DNA of 64,000 bases from Parietaria judaica (lineage: Eukaryota > Streptophyta > Magnoliopsida > Rosales > Urticaceae), in contig OX940860.1 in the NCBI GenBank assembly GCA_954871525.1, positions 52,688,724 through 52,752,723 on the forward strand, in the 5' to 3' direction. Below are positions 10,801 through 20,100 of the stretch, one piece after another. Both the position numbers and the translations under genes were made by a program. The notes under the pieces were generated by a model. That model had not been told where the DNA came from, made no database searches, and saw only the letters and a program-made list of their open reading frames with translations. Each line of letters opens with the position of its first letter. Within the stretch, counting starts at the first letter, position 1.

Positions 10801-10973
10801 AAGAAGAAGTGTACGTCAAGCAACCAGAGGGGTTCGGCGTCACGGGCAAGGAGCAGAAGGTGTACAAGCTATCCAAGGCCTTATACGGGTTAAAACAAGC
10901 ACCAAGAGCGTGGAACATCCGCCTTGACAAGAGCTTGAAGAATCTTGGATTCACAAAGTGCTTGAGCGGGTAG
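7812..10973 (+). pseudogene. copia gag-pol, first part: Gag, zinc knuckle, PR, IN, N-terminal RT (1053 aa to a premature stop)
   Basis: The start is the ATG at 7812 ([11 protein letters not shown]), the first ATG after the PBS. Gag occupies residues 1-280: the DUF4219-like [18 protein letters not shown], then the UBN2-type Gag core (about 70-200) and an RG-rich basic tail. The zinc knuckle at 285-298 reads [14 protein letters not shown], with Tyr in place of the last Cys. Protease motif [13 protein letters not shown] has its Asp at 391. The pre-integrase zinc finger has His 522 and 527, with Cys around 555-558. Integrase retains Asp 610 (LRTDRGGEF) and Glu 646 (NGVVERR) with 35 residues between them, but the region of about 40-45 residues before [11 protein letters not shown] at ~574, which should hold the first catalytic Asp, is missing in frame. 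RT starts near 905 (WELTDLP) and includes [12 protein letters not shown]. The frame ends at TAG 10971-10973, where the family has a Gln codon, so the stop is a nonsense mutation and not the natural end. Confidence 0.92.
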
Positions 10974-11852
10974 GCAGTCTACACCAGGAGTTCCGGGCAG
11001 GAAACTCTGATCGTGGGAGTGTATGTGGACGACCTGATCGTCATAGGATCCAGCGCAGGAGGCGTAGATGGGTTCAAGCAGCAGATGATGGCCGAATTCG
11101 AGATGAGTGACCTCGGATTACTTTCGTACTACCTCGGTCTAGAGGTGGAACAGAAGAAGGACTGCATTACGCTGAAGCAGTCGGCCTACGCGAAGAAGAT
11201 CCTTAAACAGTTCGAGATGGCGGACTGTAACTCGAGCAAGTACCCTATGGAGGCGAAGCTGCAGCTCGAGAAGGATGCTGAAGGGAGAAGAGTGGATCCC
11301 ACGGAGTACAGACGCGTGATCGGGTGCCTGAGGTATCTCACCCACACCCGACCAGACATTTCACACGCAGTCGGGAAAGTCAGTCGATACATGGAGAAGC
11401 CCACGAGTGCACACCAGCAGGCGGTGAAGCACATCTTGCGTTACGTGAAGGGCACAACGGACTACGGGATCCAGTACAACCGAGGAAGTGGAGCAGAAGT
11501 ACTAGTCGGCTTTACGGACAGTGATCTGGCCGGTGATATCGATGACAGGAAGAGTACCGGAAGGATGGCGTTCTACCTCAACGGAAACCTGATCACCTGG
11601 CAGTCTCAAAAGCAGCAGACAGTAGCTCTATCCTCATGCGAAGCAGAGTTCATGGCGGCAACCGCAGCAGCATGTCAAGCTATGTGGTTGAAAGGGCTAC
11701 TTAGTGAAGTGACCGGATCCGAGCAGAGACCAGCTACTCTCTACGTGGATAACAAGTCTGCAATCGCATTGATGAAGAATCCAGTGTTTCACGGACGAAG
11801 CAAACACATTGACACGAAGTACCATTATATTCGTGAATGTGTGGAGAAGTGA
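10974..11852 (+). pseudogene. copia pol, second part: RT active site and RNase H
   Basis: Continues in the same frame after the TAG at 10971-10973. AVYTRSSGQETLIVGVYVDD leads into the RT catalytic box YVDD at 11022-11033. Thumb motifs follow: SDLGLLSYYLGLEV, GCLRYLTHTRPDIS and AVKHILRYVKGT. Copia RNase H then runs from GFTDSDLAGD through STGRMAFYLNG, LSSCEAEFMA and YVDNKSAIALM to GRSKHIDTKYHYIRE, with its Asp-Glu-Asp residues all visible. The frame is stopped by TGA at 11850-11852, inside the conserved C-terminal region rather than at its natural end. There is no usable start codon, so this part could be translated only by readthrough. Confidence 0.92.
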
Positions 11853-11984
11853 GAGATCATCGTGGAGTTCGTCAACACGAGGGAGCAACGGGCAGACATT
11901 CTTACTAAGGCTCTAGGGAGAGTCAAGTTCGAAGAGATGAGAGAGCTGCTCGGAGTGAAGAGAGTGGAAGCAAGTCAAGCTTAC

Positions 11985-11992
11985 GGGGGAGA
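11985..11992 (+). other. Polypurine tract of the copia element
   Basis: GGGGGAGA directly before AATGTGAGC. A purine run followed within two bases by TG is the standard plus-strand priming site and 3' LTR start in plant copia elements. Confidence 0.75.
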
Positions 11993-11993
11993 A

Positions 11994-12083
11994 TGTGAGC
12001 TTAAGCTTGACTTAGTCCGGATGATGACCAGAACCCAGGACGGGCAGAAACACTTGCGAGGAGTCAGCCCGGGTACCCCTTGA
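11994..12083 (+). mobile_element. 3' LTR remnant (about 90 bp)
   Basis: Starts TGTGAGCTTAAGCTTGAC after the polypurine tract and ends near 12083, where LINE sequence begins. I could not align it convincingly to the surviving 5' LTR. That is expected if the 5' LTR lost its first part and the 3' LTR kept only that part. The full LTR would then have been at least about 510 bp. Confidence 0.55.
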
Positions 12084-13345
12084 AGACCATGGCTCTCCCC
12101 ATTCTTCGTCATTTGAGTTGCGCGTAAGCAATCCGATTCCATGATTGAGATATTCCATCCTCTCTCATGTGCGAATTGGAGACCATGCCTTATCGCAAGA
12201 CATTCCCCGGTAAGAGCCGAATACACATGCTCCATCTCGGAGGCCGCGACCCCCAACACCGATCCCATGTGATCTCGCACGACGGCAGCAAGTGCAGCCC
12301 GGCCTGACGCCTCTTCCCAAGCGGCATCAACATTAAGTGTTAGCCCGCCATTTCTCGCCCCGGTCCAATGGGTCGGCTTCTCGCCAATGCCCGTGTTCCG
12401 TGGCGTCGAAATGCGAGCACACTTTTTGAAGCTTGTGAGCCACACATCGACCTCGGCAACCCAAGCTTCCGGTGGTTTTAACCGACGATCAAAGAGGCGT
12501 GTATTTCGATCGGACCACGTGGCCCAAATCAATCCACAAAAGAACTCCAAGTTTGACTTCGAAAGTACCTCGCTAGCCCATAGGCAAAGTTCACGAAACG
12601 GGACCTCGCCCATTTTTTCCACCCACCGGTGAAGCTTTGAGGAAGTCCAAATAGTTTGTGCCCGCTCACAACCCCACACGGCGTGGAGGGCGTCTTCCGG
12701 GAGAGCTCCACAAAATCCACAAAACGGAAGGCAATCCACTCCCCGGGACCTAAGTGCACCAAAGGTCGGGAGAGTTTCTTCCCACGCTCTCCATATAAGG
12801 TGCTTGATTTTGGTCGGAATTCCCAAGCCCCATAACGTGCGCCACCATTTTAACTCACCGTTCCCCGAGCTCGAAGGACCCCCCTTAGAACCCGCTTTGG
12901 CAAGGCGGTAGCCCGATCTAACCGAGTACAATCCATTTTCTTCAAAATTCCAAACAAGGCGGTCTTGGGTGTTTTCTTCGCCCAACGGGATACGCAAGAT
13001 CGCCTCCGCATCATAGGGTGTCAACAAAGAGTCAAGGAGTGCCCTATTCCATGCCCCATTGATCATCAAGTCCGCCACTCTCCAAGGGAAACCGTCATTC
13101 GGCTCCTCCGAAATCAAATTAAAGGCTCCGGCCCTTGGTATCCATGGTTTCCCAAAGGCGCACAAATTACCTTCGCCTATTTGCCATCGAACGCCTTGGC
13201 GAACCAAATCGCGCCCCCAACATAAGCTTTTGCAAAGGAAGGAAAAATGTCCTTTACATTCAAAATCGATAACCGTAGAATCCGGGAAGTATTTGGCTTT
13301 TAGCACTCTAGCCAACAAGCAATTGGGGTGTTGAATGACGCGCCA
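12084..13345 (-). pseudogene. LINE (non-LTR retrotransposon) ORF2, C-terminal part: zf-RVT and RNase H
   Basis: Minus-strand open frame of about 418 residues from the 3' part of a plant LINE ORF2. It enters in mid-protein with WRVIQHPNCLLARVLKAKYF, the stretch that follows the RT domain in plant LINEs. The zf-RVT domain runs from LVWNFEENGLYSVRSGYRLA to a Cys/His cluster (PFCGFCGALPEDALHAVWGC). The plant RNase H domain follows, with catalytic residues in LNVDAAW, GECLAI and MESDCL (Asp, Glu, Asp). The protein breaks off at KNGESH (about 12089), before the end of RNase H and any poly-A tail. The endonuclease and RT are absent. The frame has no stops across 1.25 kb, so it is younger or less decayed than the copia neighbour, but it has no start. 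Confidence 0.88.
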
Positions 13346-13408
13346 ACGGGCCCTCCTCTGACTCGATGATCAGAAACCCGTGGCAAACTCCACTACCTAT
13401 CGCTAATA

Positions 13409-13430
13409 GGGCCAGGGCTTGGCCTGGCCC
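13409..13430. repeat. Short perfect inverted repeat
   Basis: GGGCCAGG and CCTGGCCC (8-bp arms, 6-bp spacer) lie in the leader part of the gypsy-like fragment. They could form a hairpin in RNA; significance unknown. Confidence 0.6.
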
Positions 13431-13749
13431 GGATTACAGGTTCGGGACACCAAAAACGGATTCCTGACCACCGAATAGGGGGGGTCACAGTATTGACTCT
13501 CCAGTGGATCCTGACAGATTAGACCCTCGACCGACGTCACGGGGACTGATCCGGGTCCTCGGGCTATCTGCGTAATCTATATATCTGCCGGAGATACTAG
13601 AATACTGGATAGAACGAGCACCTCACGGACCTAGAACCTTGGCAAGGAGGGTCTTAGATCGTGCCAGAATCTTCTCCAGAACTTCCGCTCAAATGTGTTT
13701 TCTCTCTCTCGAAACCTGAACAAAACAGCACCCGAGATCAGGGAGAACC

Positions 13750-13763
13750 GGGGGGGGGGGGGG
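13750..13763 (+). repeat. G14 homopolymer
   Basis: Fourteen consecutive G bases, followed by ACCCC, inside the gypsy-like LTR. The length may be uncertain because homopolymers are prone to sequencing error. Confidence 0.9.
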
Positions 13764-13895
13764 ACCCCTGATTCACCTCCGACGCTCAACATTAGAGTGA
13801 TATTTGAGGGGAGGCGAGCAAAAGAGGGTATAAAGAGAGTTTTGGTCGAGTTCCGTTGAGAGAAAATGAGTTACCGTTTAACCGAAACCGAGCTT

Positions 13896-13905
13896 CTATT
13901 TATAA
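13896..13905 (-). promoter_or_regulatory. TATA box of the gypsy-like LTR
   Basis: TTATAAATAG on the minus strand, about 110 bp upstream of the GAGCGTCGGAGG motif. This supports reading the fragment as an LTR transcribed leftwards. Confidence 0.5.
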
Positions 13906-13940
13906 GAGAACCCAGGGATTCGAATGCAAATAACTTTTGA

Positions 13941-16774
13941 CTATTAATTTAGTGTATAAAGAAGGTACTTGGAGTAATATTTATGTTCGGCACCTATTTT
14001 GACTTCAAACCAAGTATCACGCGAAATTAAGCTATGAGAACCCAAGATTCATTAAGACTACAAACTTGTTTAATTTTTTAAGCTCAATACAATTAATATA
14101 GTGTATAAAGAAGGGATACGGAATAATATTTAAGTTTCGGCACCGATTTTGACTTCGACCGAACTCTTACGCGAAATTAAGCTATTAGAGCCCAAGATTC
14201 TTTACGACGCCAAACTTGTTTGTGCTTTTGGGCTCAAAACAAGTAATTTAGTGTATAAAGAAGGTACTTGGAGTAATATTTATGTTCGGCACCCATTTTG
14301 ACTTCAAACCAAGTATCACGCGAAATTAAGCTATAAGAACCCAAGATTCATTAAGACTACAAACTTGTTTAATTTTTTAAGCTCAATACAATTAATATAC
14401 TTTATAAAGAAGGGATACATAATAATATTTAAGTTTCGGCATCGATTTTGACTTCGAACGAACTCTTACGCGAAATTAAGCTATTAGAGCCCAAGATTGT
14501 TTACGACGCCAAACTTGTTTGTGTTTTTGGGCTCAAAACAATTAATTTAGTGTATAAAGAAGGTACTTGGAGTAATATTTATGTTCGGCACCTATTTTGA
14601 CTTCAAACCAAGTTTCACGCGATATTAAGCTATGAGAACCCAAGATTCATTAAGACTACAAACTTGTTTAATTTTTTAAGCTCAATACAATTAATATAGT
14701 GCATAAAGAAGGGATACGGAATAATATTTAAGTTTCGGCACCGATTTTGACTTCGAACGAACTCTTACGCGAAATTAAGATATTAGAGGCCAAGATTCTT
14801 TATGACGCCAAACTTGTATTTGCTTTTGGGCTCAAAACAATTAATTTAGTGTATAAAGAAGGTACTTGGAGTAATATTTATGTTCGACACCTATTTTGAC
14901 TTCAAACCAAGTATCACGCGAAATTAAGCTATGAGAACCCAAGATTCATTAAGACTACAAACTTGTTTGTTTTTTTGTGCTCAATACAATTAATATAGTC
15001 TATAAAGAAGGGATAAGGAATAATAATTAAGTTTCGGCACCGATTTTGACTTCGAACGAACTATTACGCGAAATTAAGCTATTAGAGCCAAAGATTCTTT
15101 ACGACGCCAAACTTATTTGTGCTTTTGGGCTCAAAATAATTAAGTTAGTGTATAAAGAAGGTACATGGAGTAATATTTATGTTCGGCACCTATTTTGACT
15201 TCAAACCAAGTATCACGCGAAATTAAGCTATAAGAACCCAAGATTCATTAAGACTACAAACTTGTTTAATTTTTTAAGCTCAATACAATTAATATAGTGT
15301 ATAAAGAACGGATACGGAATAATATTTAAGTTTCGGCACCGATTTTGACTTCGAACGAACTCTTACGCGAAATTAAGCTATTAGAGCCCAAGATTCTTTA
15401 CGACGCCAAACTTGTTTGTGCTTTTGGGCTCAAAACAATTAATTTAATGTATAAAGAAGGTACATGGACTAATATTTATGTTCGGCACCTATTTTAAGTT
15501 CGAACTAAGTATCACGCGAAATTAAGCTATAAGAACCCAAGACTCATTAAGACAACAAACTTGTTTAATTTATTAAGCTCAATACAATTAATATAGTGTA
15601 TAAAGAAGGGATACAGAATAATATTTAAGTTTCGGCACCGATTTTGACTTCGACCGAACTCTTACGCAAAATTAAGCAATTAGAGCCCAAGATTCTTTAC
15701 GACGCCAAACTTGTATGTGTTTTTGGGCTCAAAATAAGTAATTTAGTGTATAAAGAAGGTACATATCGTAATATTTATGTTCGGCACCTATTTTGACTTG
15801 AAACCAAGTATCACTCGAAATTAAGCTATAAGAACCCAAGATTAATTAAGACTACAAACTTGTTTAATTTTTTAAGCTCAATACAATTAATATACTGTAT
15901 AAGTAAGGGATACGGAATAATAATTAAGTTTCGGCACCGATTTTGACTACGAACGAATTCCTACGCAAAATTAAGCTATTAGAGCCCAAGATTCTTTGCG
16001 ACGCTAAACTAGTTTGTGCTTTTGGGCTCAAAACAATTAATTTAGTGTATAAAGAAGGAACATGGAGAAATATTTATGTTCGGCACCTATTTTGACTTCA
16101 AACCAAGTATCACGCGAAATTAAGCAATAAGAACCCAAGATTCATTAAGACTACCAACTTGTTTAATTTTTTTAAGCTCAATACAATTAATATACTGTAT
16201 AAGTAAGGGATACGGAATAATAATTAAGTTTCGGCACCGATTTTGACTTCGAACGAACTCTTACGCGAAATTAAGCTATTAGAGCCCAAGATTGTTTACG
16301 ACGCCAAACTTGTATGTGTTTTTGGGCTCAAAAAATTAATTTAGTGTATAAAGAAGGTACTTGGAGTAATATTTATGTTCGGCACCTATTTTGACTTCAA
16401 ACCAAGTATCACGCGAAATTAAGCTATGAGAACCCAAGATTCATTAAGACTACAAACTTGTTTAATTTTTTAAGCTCAATACAATTAATATAGTGTATAA
16501 AGAAGGGATACGGAATAATATTTAAGTTTTGGCACCGATTTTGACTTCGAACGAACTCTTACGCGAAATTAAGCTATTAGAGCCCAAGATTCTTCATGAC
16601 GCCAAACTTGTATGTGCTTTTGGGCTCAAAACAATTAATTTAGTGTATAAAGAAGGTACTTGGAGTAATATTTATGTTCGGCACCTATTTTGACTTCAAA
16701 CCAAGTATCACGCGAAATTAAGCTATGAGAACCCAAGATTCATTAAGACTACAAACTTGTTTAATTTTTTAACC
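13941..16774 (+). repeat. Satellite A, block 2 (about 19 monomers of ~149 bp)
   Basis: Same family and orientation as the block at 1623-2660. The CGCGAAATTAAG motif recurs at 14020, 14170, 14319 and 14469 (149-150 bp) and onwards. The two types again alternate: AGAACCCAAGATTCATT with TTTAATTTTTTAAGCTC, and AGAGCCCAAGATTCTTTACG with GTGCTTTTGGGCTC. The unit is thus a ~299-bp dimer. The block starts in mid-monomer at ATTAATTTAGTG and ends in mid-monomer at about 16774 (TTTTTTAACCTC). Copies show many substitutions and some CpG-to-TpG/CpA changes. Confidence 0.95.
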
Positions 16775-16793
16775 TCTTGTGAACATATTTAGG

Positions 16794-16916
16794 CAGGTTT
16801 TAGCCTTCGGGGCGCGCGGCGCGCCCCGAAGGCATGTTTTAGCCTTCGGGGCGCACAGCGCACCCCGAAGGCATGTTTTTTCCTTCGGGGCGCGCGGCGC
16901 GCCCCGAAGGCATGTT
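16794..16916. repeat. Three 39-bp tandem units, each containing a GC-rich palindrome
   Basis: Palindromes at 16804-16832, 16843-16871 and 16882-16910 are spaced exactly 39 bp and separated by CATGTTTT-type linkers. The first and third are perfect: 14-bp arms (CCTTCGGGGCGCGC and its complement) around one central base. The middle copy has three G-to-A changes at CpG sites, which leave two arm mismatches. A fourth linker (CATGTTTTTTCCGGG) leads into the TTGAC-rich region. Because 39 is a multiple of three, an open frame runs through (FGARGAPRRHV repeated), but it has no other sign of coding. Confidence 0.9.
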
Positions 16917-17161
16917 TTTTCCGGGTCGAGCCTGTTGACTTTTTCAATTGACTTTTTGACCGGTTGACTTTCCGGGTCGGATCCCGTTGACTTTTTGGGT
17001 TGACTTTCTGGGTCTGGCCCGTTGACTTTTTATTGACTTTTCCGGTTGACTTCCGAGTCGGATCCCGTTGAATTTTTGGGTTGACTTTCCGGGTCTGGCC
17101 CGTTGACTTCTGTTGGTTGACTTTTTGGGTCCGGGTCTGTTGACTTTTCCGGTTGACTTTC
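16917..17161 (+). repeat. TTGAC-rich tandem region (~81-bp imperfect repeat)
   Basis: About 245 bp with 14 TTGAC motifs on the plus strand, mostly as GTTGACTTT, separated by CCGGGTC or GGGTCTGGCCC. A larger unit is visible: CCGGGTCGGATCCCG at 16972 recurs as CCGAGTCGGATCCCG at 17053, with GGGTCTGGCCCGTTGAC following each time. TTGAC is also the W-box core bound by plant WRKY factors, but here it is part of a simple repeat. The region ends at AGGGATTAAAATAAG, where satellite B starts. Confidence 0.85.
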
Positions 17162-20100
17162 AGGGATTAAAATAAGTAAATGTGATACAGTTACACATTA
17201 TTAAGCATTTTAAAGTTCATTTTTTGCTTTAAATATCGTTTAATTAGGGTTCTTTCGCGTCAAATGGGAAAAAGACTCAGTTTTTTTTTTTTTTTTTTCG
17301 GAGCACGCACTAATTGTGGAAAAGTGTGTTTTAAGAGAGCTCCAACAACTTTTAATGCCGAAACTAACCCAATTTATAATAATACCTCCCTAATGAAGGT
17401 CTAGCAACTCAAATTTCATCAAGAACGCATCGTATTTGCTCTCGTAAGAAAACCAATTTTAACACTTTTCGGTAATGATTTTAACCCGTTAACAGCTTGG
17501 TAGAGAAACTACGACATAGTGCTTCGCTATTTAGGGATTAAAATAAGTAAATGTGATACAGTTACACATTATTAAGCATTTTAAAGTTCATTTTTTTCTT
17601 TAAATATCGTTTAATTAGGGTTCTTTCGCGTCAACTGGGAAAAACACTCAGTTTTTTTTTTCGGAGCACGCACTAATTGTTGAAAAGTGGGTTTTAAGAG
17701 AGTTCCAACAACTTTTAATGCCAAAACTAACCCAATTTATAATAATACCACCCTAATGAAGGTCTAGCAACTCAAATTTCATCAAGAACGCATCGTATTT
17801 GCTCTCGTAAGAAAACCAATTTTAACACTTTTCGGTAATGATTTTAACCTGTTAACAGCTTGGTAGAGAAACTACGATATAGTGCTTCGCTATTTAGGGA
17901 TTAAAATAAGTAAATGTGATACAGTTACACATTATTAAGAATTTTAAAGTTCATTTTTTGCTTTAAATATCGTTTAATTCGGGTTCTTTCGCGTCAAATG
18001 GGAAAAAGACTCAGTTTTTTTTTTCGGAGCACGCACTAATTGTTGAAAAGTGGGTTTTAAGAGAGCTCCAAAAACTTTTAATGCCAAAACTAACCCAATT
18101 TATAATAAAATCACCCTAATGAAGGTCTAGCAACTCAAATTTCATCAAGAACGCATCGTATTTGCTCTCGTAAGAAAACAAATTTTAACACTTTTCGGTA
18201 ATGATTTTAACCCGTTAACAGCTTGGTAGAGAAACTACGACATAGTGCTTCGCTATTTAGGGATTAAAATAAGTAAATGTGATACAGTTACACATTATTA
18301 AGCATTTTAAAGTTCATTTTTTGCTTTAAATATCGTTTAATTAGGGTTCTTTCGCGTCAAATGGGAAAAAGACTCAGTTTTTTTTTTTTTCGGAGCACGC
18401 ACTAATTGTTGAAAAGTGGGTTTTAAGAGAGTTCCAACAAGTTTTAATGCCAAAACTAACCCAATTTATAATAATACCACCCTAATGAAGGTCTAGCAAC
18501 TCAAATTTCATAAAGAACGCATCGTATTTGCTCTCGTAAGAAAACCAATTTTAACACTTTTCGGTAATGATTTTAACCTGTTAACAGCTTGGTAGAGAAA
18601 CTACGACATAGTGCTTCGCTATTTAGGGATTAAAATAAGTAAATGTGATACAGTTACACATTATTAAGCATTTTAAAGTTCATTTTTTGCTTTAAATATC
18701 GTTTAATTAGGGTTCTTTCGCGTCAAATGGGAAAAAACTCAGTTTTTTTTTCGGAGCACGCACTAATTGTTGAAAAGTGGGTTTTAAGAGAGTTCCAACA
18801 ACTTTTAATGCCAAAACTAACCCAATTTATAATAATACCACCCTAATGAAGGTCTAGCAACTCAAATTTCATCAAGAACGCATCGTATTTGCTCTCGTAA
18901 GAAAACCAATTTTAACACTTTTCGGTAATGATTTTAATCCGTTAACAGCTTGGTAGAGAAACTACGACATAGTGCTTCGCTATTTAGGGATTAAAATAAG
19001 TAAATGTGATACAGTTACACATTATTAAGCATTTTAAAGTTCATTTTTTGCTTTAAATATCGTTTAATTAGGGTTCTTTCGCGTCAACTGGGAAAAAGAC
19101 TCAGTTTTTTTTTTCGGAAAACGCACTAATTGTTGAAAAAAGGGTTTAAAGAGAGCTCCAACAACATTTAATGCCAAAACTAACCCACTTTATAATAATA
19201 CCACCCTTATGAAGGTCTAGCAACTCAAATTTAATCAAGAACGCATCGTATTTGCTCTCGTAAGAAAATCAATTTTAACACTTTTCGGTAATGATTTTAA
19301 CCCGTTAACAGCTTGGTAGAGAAACTACGACATAGTGCTTTGCTATTTAGGGATTAAAATAAGTAAATGTGATACAGTTACACATTATTAAGCATTTTAA
19401 AGTTCATTTTTCCGTTAAATATCGTTTAATTAGGGTTCTTTCGCGTCAAATGGGAAAAAACTCAGTTTTTTTTTCCGGAGCACGCACTAATTGTTGAAAA
19501 GTGGGTTTTAAGAGGGTTACCAAAACTTTTAATGCCAAAACTAACCCAATTTATAATAATATCACCCTAATGAAGGTCTAGCAACTCAAATTTCATCAAG
19601 AAGCATCGTATTTGCTTTCGTAAGAAAACAAATTTTAACACTTTTCGGTAATGATTTTAACCCGTTAACAGCTTGGTAGAGAAACTACGACATAGTGCTT
19701 CGCTATTTAGGGATTAAAATAAGTAAATGTGATACAGTTACACATTATTAAGCATTTTAAAGTTCATTTTTTGCTTTTAATATCGTTTAATTAGGGTTCT
19801 TTCGCGTCAACTGGGAAAAAGACTCAGTTTTTTTTTTCGGAGCACGCACTAATTGTTTAAAAAAGGGTTTAAAGAGAGCTCCAACAACATTTAATGCCAA
19901 AACTAACCCACTTTATAATAATACCACCCTTATGAAGGTCTAGCAACTCAAATTTCATCAAGAACGCATCGTATTTGCTCTCGTAAGAAAACCAATTTTA
20001 ACACTTTTCGGTAATGATTTTAACCCGTTAACAGCTTGGTAGAGAAACTACGACATAGTGCTTCGCTATTTAGGGATTAAAATAAGTAAATGTGATACAG

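Larger units (their letters stand above)
7361..12083 (+). mobile_element. Ty1/copia LTR retrotransposon, truncated at both ends and decayed
   Basis: The order of parts is that of a plant Ty1/copia element: 5' LTR remnant, primer binding site, gag, protease, integrase, reverse transcriptase, RNase H, polypurine tract and a short 3' LTR remnant. Integrase precedes RT, which defines copia rather than gypsy. The left end lacks the expected LTR start and abuts satellite B' directly. The right end stops about 90 bp into the 3' LTR and abuts a LINE fragment, so no target-site duplication can be identified. The coding frame has two premature stops, an internal deletion and a damaged zinc knuckle. It cannot be autonomous. 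I do not assign a copia lineage. Confidence 0.93.
11853..12083 (+). pseudogene. copia pol, C-terminal tail after the second stop
   Basis: Same frame as the preceding parts. EIIVEFVNTREQRADILTKA is the conserved tail that ends most plant copia Pol proteins, followed by LGRVKFEEMRELLGVKRVE. The natural stop is not obvious: the open frame passes through the polypurine tract at 11985 and into LTR sequence, ending at TGA 12081-12083. The true Pol end is probably before about 11990. Confidence 0.8.
13346..13940 (-). mobile_element. Ty3/gypsy-like LTR plus leader fragment
   Basis: Read on the minus strand this resembles the U3-R-U5 and leader of a plant Ty3/gypsy element: a TATA box (TTATAAATAG, 13905-13896), then GAGCGTCGGAGG (13787-13777), a motif often seen in LTRs of the Tat/Athila branch, then a C-run. 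Further on, TTTTTGGTGTCCCGAACC (near 13443-13460) could mark the LTR end and a primer binding site, but the tRNA match is uncertain. The right edge (~13940) joins satellite A within ATTAATTTAGTG, and the left edge (~13345) joins the LINE. No target-site duplication is visible. The call rests on promoter layout and the GAGCGTCGG motif, since no protein is encoded. Confidence 0.5.

Noticed and set aside
7812..12083. Functional copia element with programmed stop readthrough
   Set aside because: The stop lies inside RT rather than between Gag and Pol. A second stop, an integrase deletion and a zinc-knuckle loss are also present.
16779..16967. Open frame through the palindromic units (repeats of FGARGAPRRHV)
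   Set aside because: It exists because the unit is 39 bp, a multiple of three. There is no upstream gene structure, and the middle unit decays at CpG sites rather than at synonymous positions.
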